Shown one piece after another: positions 38,017 to 47,462 of a stretch of 64,000 nucleotides of DNA. The notes beneath the pieces are model-generated. The model did no database searches and was not told the DNA's origin. It was given only the letters and a program-made list of their open reading frames with translations. Both the position numbers and the translations under genes were made by a program. Positions within the stretch are counted from its first letter, which is position 1; each line of letters begins with the position of its first letter. The stretch is from Moraxella porci DSM 25326 (lineage in GTDB: Bacteria; Pseudomonadota; Gammaproteobacteria; Pseudomonadales; Moraxellaceae): NCBI RefSeq assembly GCF_002014855.1, contig NZ_MUYV01000007.1, positions 1 to 64,000 on the forward strand. The letters are read 5' to 3'.

Positions 38017-38889
38017 TTAATATAAATTCTCTGCAACCACACAAGGACAGGGCGAAGACAGCTGCCATGCGCTGAGCACGGCGGCATCGATATGCTCAGG
38101 TATCGGCAAAAACACCGTACTGCCAGTGCCAGTCAATCGTGCACTGGTGCCTGTCTTAGCCTCCAGCGTGCGCAGATAGCCGAGCGCCTCAGCCACAGCA
38201 GCTGAGTGCTGGACAGCGATGTGCTCAAAGGCATTAAAAAAATCCACCGATAAGCGTTCGCCATAGTCACTGTAGCGATCGGCGATGTCGGAGATGGGTT
38301 GGGTGTTTTTGATGAGATCAGGGTGGTTAAATAAAGCGGCGGTTGCCAGATGCGCGCGCGGCAATAATAACAGATAGCGCGCACTTGGCAGTTTAAGCGC
38401 GGTGAGCTGTTCACCAATGCCCAACGCATGCGCATCAGCATGATGGGCTTGGCTAAAAATAAAAAACGGCACATCGGCGCCCAGCTGCTGCCCAAAATCC
38501 ATCAGCTGCTGCGTCGAAAGATTCAGCTGCCAGAGTGTATTTAGCGCCATCAATGTAGCAGCACAGTTGCTGGAACCGCCGCCCAGACCTGCACCTGTGG
38601 GAATGACCTTGTCCAGATGGATGCTGACAGCACGCGCTTGATCGGGATGATGTGTGGAGAGTAGCTTTGCTGCTTTGATGATGAGATTGTCATTAATATC
38701 ATCGGTCAAGGTGTCGGCGCCAGTCAGGGTGACAAGCTGTGCCTGTGATGGCGATAGCTCAAAGCTTAGCACATCCCCAAAATCGATGGCGCGGAACACG
38801 CTTTGTAGATCGTGATAGCCATCATCGCGCTTGGCGGTGATGTGCAAAAACAGATTGATCTTAGCAGGTGAAAATACGATCAGTGACAT
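38017..38889 (-). CDS. ispE: 4-(cytidine 5'-diphospho)-2-C-methyl-D-erythritol kinase
   Basis: A 290-residue GHMP kinase of the MEP isoprenoid pathway. Signatures are FSPAKINLFLHITAKRDDGYH at the start (the family pattern AKINLxLxxxxxRxDGYH) and the ATP loop PTGAGLGGGSSNCAA; TGTGSTVF is the third motif. It follows lolB by seven bases in the same direction. Confidence 0.95.
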   Translation of the reverse strand: MSLIVFSPAKINLFLHITAKRDDGYHDLQSVFRAIDFGDVLSFELSPSQAQLVTLTGADTLTDDINDNLIIKAAKLLSTHHPDQARAVSIHLDKVIPTGAGLGGGSSNCAATLMALNTLWQLNLSTQQLMDFGQQLGADVPFFIFSQAHHADAHALGIGEQLTALKLPSARYLLLLPRAHLATAALFNHPDLIKNTQPISDIADRYSDYGERLSVDFFNAFEHIAVQHSAAVAEALGYLRTLEAKTGTSARLTGTGSTVFLPIPEHIDAAVLSAWQLSSPCPCVVAENLY

Positions 38890-38896
38890 AAGCTAC

Positions 38897-39472
38897 CTAC
38901 GAATGCGAGATGGTCAGGGTGACGCTGTGACCCTCTTGGTGTACAATGCGCAGTCGCGTCGGCAGAGCACCTTTGCCATACTCAAAATTGGCCTGCCAAA
39001 CGCCGTTGGTGGCAGCGATCAGACGGCCGTTGGCATCGTGCGCAAGTGCGCTGTCAGCAGGCGCTGGGCGTCCCATGATCCAATAAGGCAATCTTGAGAT
39101 CGGTGCTTGCCAACCAGTGGCTTGATACAACAGCGCTTCTGGCGAATCGGCAGTCAGCGTGCCAGTGCGTTCACTGCTTAAGGTCGCGCTCTTGCCATCA
39201 TAGCGGATCTGGGTGGCGCCAATGCCCAAAGCGCCCGTCAGATCGATGCTGAATCTGTCCTCATCTTGAGCCCAAGCATAAAAAGCGCTGCCAGCTTGTC
39301 TGCCCTCGGAGCTGACACTGATCACCCCGATTTTGCCTGTGATGCCAAATTTGATCGGCGCTTGTGCGCTTGGTAGGCTGCTGGCCGTGGGCGCGATGTT
39401 CGGCTGAGTACTGGTGCATGCGCTGAGTAGTAGCACAGCTGCCGATGCGGTGATGAGACTGAGTTTTTTCAT
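38897..39472 (-). CDS. lolB: outer-membrane lipoprotein receptor LolB
   Basis: A 191-residue lipoprotein (lipobox LLSAC) that inserts lipoproteins delivered by LolA into the outer membrane. The segments GKIGVISVSSEGRQAGSAFYAW, PEALLYQATGWQAPISRLPYWIMG and LPTRLRIVHQ match LolB (quoted in pieces). Its position between a TPR gene and ispE, divergent from hemA, is the Pseudomonadales order. Confidence 0.9.
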   Translation of the reverse strand: MKKLSLITASAAVLLLSACTSTQPNIAPTASSLPSAQAPIKFGITGKIGVISVSSEGRQAGSAFYAWAQDEDRFSIDLTGALGIGATQIRYDGKSATLSSERTGTLTADSPEALLYQATGWQAPISRLPYWIMGRPAPADSALAHDANGRLIAATNGVWQANFEYGKGALPTRLRIVHQEGHSVTLTISHS

Positions 39473-39557
39473 GATAAGTCCAAATGTCTGATCTTAAGGT
39501 TGGGTAAATCATCTGCCATCGGCTGCCACGGCAGCGGCCAATGCTGATGCCTGTCGA

Positions 39558-41558
39558 TTAATAAATCTGACTGTCGCCTGTGGCAGCATCATTGCCGCCA
39601 AAACGCGCTTGCAGATCTGCCAACAGCTGCGCCATCGCGGCCTGATCATTAATGCCTTGATAAGCGCGCAATAAGGTGATGCCGACATCGAGCCTTGGGC
39701 TGACTTCATACGGCGCTTGCAGATGGTCGATGACGGCAGCAAAATCGCCTTGGGATAAGGCATGATTGGCCAGCACCAATAACGCATCTAGCTGCAGCTG
39801 ACTGTCATAATCAGGGTGATCAAAGCTGATATTGCTGATGGTTCGCGCGATGTCCAGCGCCTTGGCATCTGTCGGATTTTGGCTTAGGCGCAGCTTGGCG
39901 TCGGCCAGCTGATAATACGGGTTATAATCAGCCAGCTGCAATAGGCGATCGATGGCTTGGCGCTTGTCGTTATGATCAAGTTCAGCTTCGAGCAGCTGGA
40001 AGCTTGCGTACAGTAGCCGATCGTCGTCTGGATATTCTCGATTGGCGATCGTCAGCAGATCTTTGGCTTTTTGTTTATCGCCTTGACGCAGATAAATCTC
40101 GGCCTGCAAAATATAGCTGTCGGTGGCGTAATTTTCAAATTCATCGCGCAGACGCACCAAGGTCTTGATGGCAGCGGCGGTGTCATTTTCTGCCAAATAA
40201 AAGCCCACCACTTTACTGCTGGCATCGAGCATATGCTCATAATGATTGACTTTCTCAAAGTGACTGCGCGCATGCTGAATGTCGCCCAATCGTTCATAGC
40301 CGATGCCCAGATAATAATGCGCTTGGCTTTTTAGGTCGGGCAGCTCGGTGAGCGGCATCAGCATGTCGATGGCATCACGGTAGCGGCCGCCATCCAGACC
40401 GACAAGGCCAGCCAATAGACGAATGTCGTTATCTTGGGTGTGTTTAACTGCTTGAGCCAACAGATCCCATGCTTGGGCCAGATCACCAGTTTCGATCAGA
40501 TAGCGCGCTTCGTATAGATACAGCTCTTTTTCTTTGGGCAGCTTTTTGCGCATTTGGTGTAAGTATGACCACAGCTCATCCATGCGCTGATCGGCGCGCA
40601 GGATATTGAGCTTTAGGGTAATAAATGCCAGATTGTCAGGTTCGCTTTTTAGGGCTTGATTGACATGCAGGCGCGCGGCAGCATAATCCTCAAGCCCCAT
40701 CAAAATACCTGCCCGCAGCACCGCGACCGAGGCATTGTCCTGCCGCAGTCCTTGTAAGGCATAAAGCAAAGCGCGCTTATCATCGGCATTTGGCGGAATA
40801 ATGCCAGTCAAAATCTGCCCCAAATCAGAACGCGGATCATAGTGCAAAATGGTCGAGATCATGCTGGCGGCTTGGTCGTATTCGCCAGCCTTGAGCGCCA
40901 GATGCGTCACATAAAACCAAGCAGGAATATGCTCAGGATTGCTGTCTTGCCAAGCGGTCGCAAAGGCCAGCGATTTATCAGGTGTCTCAAATTCGATGGA
41001 CAATGACAGCGCTCGTTCAAAGACGCTGGTGGCATTTTGTTTGAATGACTCGGCCTTATACAGAGTCAGTGCGCGCGCAATATCGCCACGATCCGCCGCA
41101 AATTCAGCATCCATCAGCGCATACAGATCGGGCGTATCGAGCATCGGTTCGATGTCATCGGCAATGAGTGTATCATCCAAGAGTACGGCAGGTAGGTTCG
41201 GGACGCTGCTTGGGGTCAGTACCTCATCAGGCTCATCACTCAGATCAGGCTGCGATGTGGGCAGTTCCACGATCTCGGTGTCGGCCATGTACTCGGCTTC
41301 TTCTTCGATGTCGCTTTTGGGGTTGGGTTTATAAAAAGGTAATAAAATTTTTAATAATGGATCAAAGACATTGGCATGCGCGCTCGTGGCGGTGATGCCT
41401 GTGATGCCGATGGCGCCGACACAGGCGATGGCGATGGCAAGCTTGATCGGCCGTCTGATCAACTGCGCTTTTTTTGGCGTGCCGATGCCATGATGACTCA
41501 TCAGAGCATCATCAGCGCTGGGCGGTATGCCTTTGGGTGGGTGTCGTCGCAGTATCAT
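39558..41558 (-). CDS. TPR-repeat protein of the hemA-lolB locus
   Basis: A protein of up to 666 residues. A basic N-terminus and hydrophobic segment (LAIAIACVGAIGITGITATSAHA) act as a signal peptide or anchor. A Ser/Asp/Pro-rich linker is followed by tandem TPR-type helical repeats from about residue 150 to the end (for example QAHYYLGIGYERLGDIQHARSHFE, in part). It corresponds by position to the TPR gene next to lolB in Pseudomonas. The start is uncertain: ATG 41558 and ATG 41501 (MSHHGIGTPKKAQ) are both possible; the frame extends to 41714 with an unlikely hydrophobic lead. Confidence 0.8.
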   Translation of the reverse strand: MILRRHPPKGIPPSADDALMSHHGIGTPKKAQLIRRPIKLAIAIACVGAIGITGITATSAHANVFDPLLKILLPFYKPNPKSDIEEEAEYMADTEIVELPTSQPDLSDEPDEVLTPSSVPNLPAVLLDDTLIADDIEPMLDTPDLYALMDAEFAADRGDIARALTLYKAESFKQNATSVFERALSLSIEFETPDKSLAFATAWQDSNPEHIPAWFYVTHLALKAGEYDQAASMISTILHYDPRSDLGQILTGIIPPNADDKRALLYALQGLRQDNASVAVLRAGILMGLEDYAAARLHVNQALKSEPDNLAFITLKLNILRADQRMDELWSYLHQMRKKLPKEKELYLYEARYLIETGDLAQAWDLLAQAVKHTQDNDIRLLAGLVGLDGGRYRDAIDMLMPLTELPDLKSQAHYYLGIGYERLGDIQHARSHFEKVNHYEHMLDASSKVVGFYLAENDTAAAIKTLVRLRDEFENYATDSYILQAEIYLRQGDKQKAKDLLTIANREYPDDDRLLYASFQLLEAELDHNDKRQAIDRLLQLADYNPYYQLADAKLRLSQNPTDAKALDIARTISNISFDHPDYDSQLQLDALLVLANHALSQGDFAAVIDHLQAPYEVSPRLDVGITLLRAYQGINDQAAMAQLLADLQARFGGNDAATGDSQIY

Positions 41559-42084
41559 GACCATCAGCCAATTTAAAAAAAGATTGGATTGGCAAAACAA
41601 CAGTAATGCTTGCCAAATATGCTGTATTATAAAAGTACGCTCTATTATAAAAGTATTTTTGATAAGTGCAAATAAAACCGCTGAAAAACACCGACAAATC
41701 ACAAATTTTAGCAATTTGCTGCCAATTTGTTAAGAAATCCGCGCATTTATCAAGCTTGGCGTAACACTTGGGTAGGTCAATGCGCTTTATGGCAAACGGC
41801 AAACCGACAGATGCTTGATGGGCAGCCGATGGCTATAAGACGAAAGATAATACAGCTTCATCAAGTTATCAAAGCGGTGATTTGATCGGCTCGCTCAGAT
41901 TGGATCGGTTGGAATGCTAAGGCAAAGCTGTGATCTTTAAACAACGACTTAGCCAAGCAGCATCATTAAGATCGTCACTAAATTTGGCAAAATAAACTTG
42001 CAAATTTTTTGCTTGAAATGCGTGAAAAGCTGTTATAATAACGAGTTTAATTCATCGCAAGCCTCATCGATTGTTGGTTATTTT
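41559..42084. other. divergent intergenic region TPR gene / hemA
   Basis: About 526 bases, AT-rich, with the hemA promoter at its right end. Several TATAAA/ATTATA elements near 41630-41660 (GCTGTATTATAAAAG, CTCTATTATAAAAG, a short imperfect repeat) could be minus-strand -10 elements for the TPR-lolB-ispE operon. No gene is seen. Confidence 0.45.
42031..42039 (+). promoter_or_regulatory. extended -10 upstream of hemA
   Basis: TGTTATAAT, 46 bases before the hemA ATG, with TTGAAA 15 bases upstream of the hexamer. Its position rules against the open frame starting at 41998. Confidence 0.6.
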
Positions 42085-43416
42085 ATGAAATTAGCAGTTA
42101 TCGGAGTCAATCATAAGACTGCCCCTGTGTCATTACGGGAGCGGCTGTCTTTTGGCTTGGATATGCCTGAGGCAATTCAGGCATTGTCTGGGCTGACCCG
42201 TGGCTGCACCATCGTCTCTACTTGCAATCGCAGTGAGCTGTATGTCGGCATCGAGGATGAGTCGCTTGGCGATGATGAGCAGGTCGATGGCGTGATCTCG
42301 CCAAAGCTGCGCGCCATCGGTGAATGGCTGGCTCAGTTTAAGGGAGTGAGTTTCGATGACATCGCCCCTTATCTGTATGCCTATGAGGATTCGCGTGCGC
42401 TCAATCACTGGCTGCGCGTGGCAGCAGGCCTTGACTCGATGATCTTAGGCGAGCCACAGATCTTGGGTCAGATTCGCCAAGCAGTCGCCACCTCTCGCGA
42501 ACATGGTGGGGTGAGTAGTGAGTTTGGTTGGCTCACTCAGCAGGTATTTGCCGCTGCTCGCACGGTGCGCCGTGATACCAAAGTCGGCGCTCAGGCGGTG
42601 ACGCTGGGTTTTGCCACCGCCAAGCTTGCCACACAGATTTTTGATGATCCGCGTGAGCTGACTTTTTTGTTGGTGGCAGCAGGGGAGATGAATCGCTTGG
42701 TGGCGCATAATGTCGCTGCACTCGGCATCAAAAGAATCATCATCTGTAATCGCAGTGCCGAGCGTGCGCAGGCGCTGAGTGATGAGCTGGTCAAGATGGC
42801 CGATCAAGCAGCTCGACCGCTGCAGGTGGATATTGTGCCGCTGGCTGAGCTATCGATGGTGCTGCCTGAGGCCGACATTGTCAGCAGTTGTAGTGGCAGC
42901 ATGCAGGCGCTGATCGACGCCGATATGGTCAAAAAAGCACTCAAGCAGCGCCGCCATCAGCCGATGCTTTTGGTGGATTTGGCAGTGCCAAGAGACATCG
43001 AGCCTGCCGTCGGCCAGCTTGATGACATTTATCTGTATTCAGTCGATGATCTGCAACATGTGATCGCAGGTAACTTGGCTGAGCGCAAACAAGCTGCCGT
43101 CGAAGCTGAGCTGTTGGTCGGGCAGCTGGTGCTTGACATCGAGGCGAGGATGCAGACGCAAAGGGCGCGCGCTTATATCCGTGACTATCGCCAGATGGCA
43201 CAGCGCCGTAGCCAACAGCTTTTGGATGCTGCGATGGCGCGCATCGATCAGGGCGAGGATGCCAAAGTGGTGTTGGCTGAGTTTGCGCACGGCATGAGTC
43301 AGACCTTGATGCACAGCCCATCTAGGCTGATTCGTCAAGCCGCCAAAGTCTATGATGCCGACACGCTCGATGCCATCAGTCAAGAGCTGATCCACAGCCA
43401 TCGTAAGCCGATCTGA
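42085..43416 (+). CDS. hemA: glutamyl-tRNA reductase
   Basis: A 443-residue enzyme that reduces Glu-tRNA to glutamate-1-semialdehyde, the first step of tetrapyrrole synthesis in most bacteria. VIGVNHKTAPVSLRERL opens the protein, the catalytic Cys47 lies in STCNRSELY, and LDSMILGEPQILGQI and the NADPH-domain segment VAAGEMNRLVAHN follow. ATG at 42085 gives the standard start. It ends at a bidirectional terminator. prfA, the usual follower in enterics, is absent. Confidence 0.97.
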   Translation: MKLAVIGVNHKTAPVSLRERLSFGLDMPEAIQALSGLTRGCTIVSTCNRSELYVGIEDESLGDDEQVDGVISPKLRAIGEWLAQFKGVSFDDIAPYLYAYEDSRALNHWLRVAAGLDSMILGEPQILGQIRQAVATSREHGGVSSEFGWLTQQVFAAARTVRRDTKVGAQAVTLGFATAKLATQIFDDPRELTFLLVAAGEMNRLVAHNVAALGIKRIIICNRSAERAQALSDELVKMADQAARPLQVDIVPLAELSMVLPEADIVSSCSGSMQALIDADMVKKALKQRRHQPMLLVDLAVPRDIEPAVGQLDDIYLYSVDDLQHVIAGNLAERKQAAVEAELLVGQLVLDIEARMQTQRARAYIRDYRQMAQRRSQQLLDAAMARIDQGEDAKVVLAEFAHGMSQTLMHSPSRLIRQAAKVYDADTLDAISQELIHSHRKPI

Positions 43417-43457
43417 ACTGACATCGCAGCACACTTTTTATTAATAATACATCCCTT

Positions 43458-43491
43458 AAAAAAAGCACCAAGAGGCTCTTGGTGCTTTTTT
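43458..43491. terminator. bidirectional terminator hemA / ETF-QO
   Basis: AAAAAGCACCAAGA paired with TCTTGGTGCTTTTT around a 3-base loop, between two convergent genes, with T runs on both strands. Confidence 0.88.
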
Positions 43492-43495
43492 GGGT

Positions 43496-45157
43496 TTACA
43501 TGTTAGGATAATTTGGGCCACCGCCACCTTCTGGCGTCACCCAAGTGATGTTCTGGGCAGGATCTTTGATATCACAGGTTTTGCAATGGACGCAGTTTTG
43601 GCTGTTGATGACAAACTGCGGTTCCTCACCCTCTTTTTGGACGACTTCATACACGCCAGCAGGGCAATAGCGCTGCGCAGGCTCGGCATACAGCGGCAAG
43701 TTGACAGCGATTGGCACCGTCGGGTCAGTCAAGCGCAGATGGCATGGCTGATCTTCAGCGTGGTTGGTATTTGAGATAAAGACGCTGGATAACTTATCAA
43801 AAGTCAGCTTGCCATCTGGCTTTGGATAATCAGGCTTGTACGACTGTGCTGCTTTATCCAAAGTATCATAATCTGGCGTGGTGTCATTGATGGTCAATGG
43901 CATTTTGCCACCGAATAAATTTTGTTCCACAAAAGTGAACGCGCCACCCATCCACTGACCCATGCGATGCATCGCAGGCGCGAAGTTTCGTGCTTGATAG
44001 GCATCTTCATACAGCCAAGAGTTTTCAAAGACGCTTTGGTACTCGACCACCTCATCACCGCTGCGACCTGCTTTGATCGCCTCAAAGACGCTTTCGGCAG
44101 CCAGCATGCCTGATTTCATCGATGTGTGCGTGCCTTTGAGTTTGGCAGGATTTAGAAAACCTGCATCATCACCGACCAGTACGCCACCTGGGAAGGTGAA
44201 TTTTGGCAAGCTGTTCAAACCGCCTTTGGTCATCGCGCGCGCGCCATAGGATAGACGCTTACCACCTTCTAGGATCGGGCGGATTAATGGGTGTAGTTTT
44301 AGGCGCTGCAACTCATCAAATGGTGAGATGTGTGGATTATGGTACGCCAAATCCACGATCAAGCCGAAGCTGACTTGATTGTCTTCAGCAAAATATAAGA
44401 ACCAGCCGCCAGTTGAGCCAGTCTCAGACAATGGCCAACCCGTCCCATGCATGATGACGCCTTCTTCGTGTTTGTCGGCATCGATTTCCCACAGCTCTTT
44501 TAGGCCGATGCCGTAGTGCTGCGGATCTTTGTCTTTGTCCAGATGAAAGCGGCTGATGAGTCGTTTGCCCAGATGGCCGCGGCAACCCTCAGCAAAGATG
44601 GTATATTTGGCAAGCAGCTCATAACCTGGCTCGAAGCTGCCCTTTGGCTGACCTGCAGCGTCGATGCCCATATCGCCAGTTTGTACGCCGCGTACCGAGC
44701 CATCTTCGTGGTAGAGGATCTCACTGGCAGCAAAGCCTGGGAACATCATCACCTCAAGGGCTTCGGCTTGTTCGGCAAGCCAACGCACCACATTCCCCAG
44801 CGAGACGATGTAGTTACCCTCATTGTGCATACTGGCAGGAACGATGGAACCAGGCAGTTTGGTGGTGCGAGTGGCGCTGCCTAGCATATAGACGCGATCC
44901 TCTTTGGCCTCGACCGTGATCGGTGCGCCGCGCGCTTTCCAGTCTGGGATCAGCTCGTCAAGGGCGCGCGTTTCCATGATGGCGCCTGACAAGGTGTGTG
45001 CGCCAAATTCTGAGCCTTTTTCTAAGACACAGACGGTGAATTCATCCATGCCGTTTGCGATGGCCAACTGGCGCAGACGAATGGCAGCTGACAGACCTGC
45101 AGGCCCACCGCCGACGATGACGACATCAAATTCCATAGATTCGCGTTCGATTTGCAT
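43496..45157 (-). CDS. electron transfer flavoprotein-ubiquinone oxidoreductase
   Basis: A 553-residue membrane-associated flavoprotein that passes electrons from ETF (from fatty-acid and amino-acid oxidation) to ubiquinone. The FAD site is VVIVGGGPAGLSAAIRLRQ, and GVLVGDDAGFLNP is the second FAD contact. The 4Fe-4S motif is NCVHCKTCDIKDPAQNI with the upstream Cys in RYCPAGVYE. The end GGGGPNYPNM is invariant in the family. ATG at 45157 has AAGGA at good distance. etfA/etfB are not in the window. Confidence 0.96.
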   Translation of the reverse strand: MQIERESMEFDVVIVGGGPAGLSAAIRLRQLAIANGMDEFTVCVLEKGSEFGAHTLSGAIMETRALDELIPDWKARGAPITVEAKEDRVYMLGSATRTTKLPGSIVPASMHNEGNYIVSLGNVVRWLAEQAEALEVMMFPGFAASEILYHEDGSVRGVQTGDMGIDAAGQPKGSFEPGYELLAKYTIFAEGCRGHLGKRLISRFHLDKDKDPQHYGIGLKELWEIDADKHEEGVIMHGTGWPLSETGSTGGWFLYFAEDNQVSFGLIVDLAYHNPHISPFDELQRLKLHPLIRPILEGGKRLSYGARAMTKGGLNSLPKFTFPGGVLVGDDAGFLNPAKLKGTHTSMKSGMLAAESVFEAIKAGRSGDEVVEYQSVFENSWLYEDAYQARNFAPAMHRMGQWMGGAFTFVEQNLFGGKMPLTINDTTPDYDTLDKAAQSYKPDYPKPDGKLTFDKLSSVFISNTNHAEDQPCHLRLTDPTVPIAVNLPLYAEPAQRYCPAGVYEVVQKEGEEPQFVINSQNCVHCKTCDIKDPAQNITWVTPEGGGGPNYPNM

Positions 45158-45507
45158 GAAGTATCCTTAATAATAAAATAAAAACTCTCAAATGATATCC
45201 AAAGTAGCAGAGGCTGGCAGTTAGCCTGCGATGCTACAGTTAAGCATGTGTCTATTTTAGCAATCTTGGCTAATTAGGCAAGTTTTTTTAAAGCCAGCTT
45301 AGTATTTTTGAATGGCCGATGCATGGTTTTTTAAATTTTTACCAAAAAAATTGGCTGCCGTGTAGGCGGGTTTGTGCGGTAAATCTTAGCCAAAAATCGC
45401 TTGCAATTCCCCAAAAAATCACCCATCATAACAAAAAATGGCGATGGCATTGACAAGCATTGCTTGTATAGTTGAGCAATATGATCAATCAATCAGGGAG
45501 TATACAG
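45158..45507. other. divergent intergenic region ETF-QO / DUF1285
   Basis: A 350-base AT-rich region. The one clear element is a 15-base palindrome at 45453-45467 (listed separately). I see no gene or RNA. Confidence 0.45.
45453..45467. promoter_or_regulatory. 15-bp palindrome, possible operator
   Basis: ACAAGCA-T-TGCTTGT is a perfect 7-1-7 inverted repeat 41 bases before the DUF1285 ATG and overlaps a TTGACA at 45450-45455. The form is that of a small repressor operator. The protein is unknown. Confidence 0.4.
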
Positions 45508-46143
45508 ATGACACAACATGAATTAAAATCAAATAAAAACAATGAGTTAACCAAAACCCTTACCCAAGATCTACAAAAGCTGGCTGCCGATGGCGTCAGT
45601 GATGATAAGCCTGTGCGCAAAATTCCGCCTTTGGAGCGCTGGCAGCCTGAACGCAGCTCACCGATCGATATTGAAATTCGTGATAATGGCGAGTGGTGGC
45701 ACGAAGGCACAAAAATGACCCGTCAGTCACTGGTGGATCTGTTTGCCAGTGTGTTGTGGGTTGAGATGCATGATGGCCAAAAAGTGCATTACCTAAAAAC
45801 GCCGACAGATAAATATCAAATACGCGTTGCTGATGCGCCTTTATTTATCAATCAAGTCGATCAAGTGTCCGACAATGGGCAGCTGTGGATCGAGTTTGGC
45901 ACCACCAATGGCGATCGCATTCGCTTGGATGATCATCATCAGCTGTATTTTAAGAGCCATGAGGGTGGTGAGCGGCTGTATATCGATACGCGCTTTGGCC
46001 TCAGCGCACGGCTGATGAATAATGCGATGTATCATCTGATCGAGATGGGCGAGCTCGTGCAGATCAGTGATAATAAGCAAAATAAAACCGTGCTAAAGCT
46101 GTCAAGTGGTGGTAAAATTCACCAAATTGATCAGCACGCTTAA
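45508..46143 (+). CDS. DUF1285 family protein
   Basis: A 211-residue cytosolic protein. After a charged N-terminal tail, the DUF1285 pattern appears: PPLERWQPERSSPIDIEIRD (in part), GEWWHEGTKMTRQSLVDLF, HYLKTPTDKYQIRVADAPLF. The domain has two small beta folds and no known function. ATG at 45508 follows AGGGAG; the frame opens at 45472. It precedes murI by 30 bases and may share its transcript. Confidence 0.8.
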   Translation: MTQHELKSNKNNELTKTLTQDLQKLAADGVSDDKPVRKIPPLERWQPERSSPIDIEIRDNGEWWHEGTKMTRQSLVDLFASVLWVEMHDGQKVHYLKTPTDKYQIRVADAPLFINQVDQVSDNGQLWIEFGTTNGDRIRLDDHHQLYFKSHEGGERLYIDTRFGLSARLMNNAMYHLIEMGELVQISDNKQNKTVLKLSSGGKIHQIDQHA

Positions 46144-46173
46144 GCGGCAGTTTGTAGTTTTTATGGACCATGT

Positions 46174-47052
46174 ATGCGCATGATACACCCACAGTTTGAC
46201 CCGATGAAGCCCACTAGCCAAGCCCCGATCGGTATTTTTGATTCGGGTGTCGGCGGGCTGTCGGTGTTTCGCCATCTGGCGCGGCTGATGCCCAATGAGC
46301 GCTATGTGTATTATGCTGACACCCAAAATGTGCCATACGGCAATAAATCAGGGGATGAGATATTATTTTTGACTTTGCAGGCAGTGGATTGGCTGTGCAA
46401 GCAAGGCTGCAAACTCATCGTCATCGCCTGCAATAGCGCATCGGCGCACAGTTTGACAGCGCTCAGAGCCAGATGCAGCGTGCCGATCGTGGGTCTGGTG
46501 CCTGCGGTCAAGCCAGCCTGTGAGATCACCACTTCAGGCCAGATCGCTGTGCTGGCCACCCAAGCAACGCTCCAAGGCAGGCTACTACAGCAAGTGATCG
46601 ATGAGATCGCTACCCCAAAGGGCGTGACCGTGCATAAGCATTTCGAGCCGATGCTCGTGCCGTGGGTGGAGTCTGGCATGCCCATCGATCATCATGTGGC
46701 AGATCTATTGATCAAGCAGACTGCAGCGTGGCACGAGGCGGGCATTGATGTGATCGTGCTGGGCTGTACGCATTACCCGTTTTTTAAGGAATTTTTGCAG
46801 GCATGGATCGATGACTCTCATCTTTCGATGGCGCTGCTGGACTCAGGCACCGCGATTGCTGAGCGCGTGCGATCGTTGCTTGAGTATTTTGGTTTAAGTG
46901 CTGATTCTAGTGAGCGGGATGCGGTGCTGTATTTTTATGCATCGAGTTTGGCAGATCATGTGGTCACGACCGCCAAGCGCTTATCAGGTACGCGGATGGT
47001 GTTTGTGGACAGTGATTTTTTGCCACTGGATGATGAGTCATCTTGTGCTTGA
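46174..47052 (+). CDS. murI: glutamate racemase
   Basis: Makes D-glutamate for peptidoglycan. GIFDSGVGGLSVFRHL opens the fold, the two catalytic cysteines lie in VIACNSASAHSL and VLGCTHYPFF, and YADTQNVPYG is conserved. With ATG 46174 the protein has 292 residues; ATG at 46180 or 46204 (MKPTSQAPIGIFDSG) would be a little nearer the family norm of about 265-285. The start is not settled. Confidence 0.94.
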   Translation: MRMIHPQFDPMKPTSQAPIGIFDSGVGGLSVFRHLARLMPNERYVYYADTQNVPYGNKSGDEILFLTLQAVDWLCKQGCKLIVIACNSASAHSLTALRARCSVPIVGLVPAVKPACEITTSGQIAVLATQATLQGRLLQQVIDEIATPKGVTVHKHFEPMLVPWVESGMPIDHHVADLLIKQTAAWHEAGIDVIVLGCTHYPFFKEFLQAWIDDSHLSMALLDSGTAIAERVRSLLEYFGLSADSSERDAVLYFYASSLADHVVTTAKRLSGTRMVFVDSDFLPLDDESSCA

Positions 47053-47209
47053 TGGCTAGCGTCGATTGTGCCAAGAATGTTATATTTTATGAAAATCGGT
47101 AAAAAACGCACCGATGATTTGCAATTTTCCTCAAAATTTGTTGTAATGCCACTAAGTGATGCCAATTTTGCATCTGATGAATGTTTTATACCACAACAAG
47201 GAGAATGAG

Positions 47210-47392
47210 ATGACAACAGACACTAACAGCACCCTGCGCGAACAAATCGAAAAATTCGACGAGCTATCCGAAGCGATGCACGACGCCGAAAAAAAGCGTA
47301 CGCTCGAGGAGCAGGTCGAATACCTAAAAAAACAAGGCATCAACCCATCGAAGACCTATGCCGAGTGGGATGATAAAGAAGACGACGCTTGA
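47210..47392 (+). CDS. small charged helical protein
   Basis: A 60-residue, mostly alpha-helical protein rich in Glu and Lys (LREQIEKFDELSEAMHDAEK, then RTLEEQVEYLKKQGINPSKT), probably a coiled coil with an acidic end. It has a very good ribosome site (AAGGAGAATGAG) and its own terminator. No family is recognised. The upstream in-frame ATG at 47156 has no support. Confidence 0.7.
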   Translation: MTTDTNSTLREQIEKFDELSEAMHDAEKKRTLEEQVEYLKKQGINPSKTYAEWDDKEDDA

Positions 47393-47414
47393 TGGCATAG
47401 TCGATGTCGATAAT

Positions 47415-47450
47415 AAAAAAGCTCAAAGTACGATACTTTGAGCTTTTTTT
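47415..47450. terminator. bidirectional terminator
   Basis: A perfect 16-bp stem, AAAAAAGCTCAAAGTA/TACTTTGAGCTTTTTT, with a 3-base loop between the small charged protein gene and the convergent transglycosylase gene. Confidence 0.92.
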
Positions 47451-47462
47451 GATGCTGATTGA

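Noticed and set aside
17465..41458. Other near copies of the uptake sequence (9-mer GCCGTCTGA at about 17466, 32366, 39019 and 41450)
   Set aside because: Each lacks the final A and the leading AT, and most lie in coding sequence; a 9-mer is expected about once per 131 kb per strand, but TC-rich codon context makes it commoner here. Only 59111 is exact.
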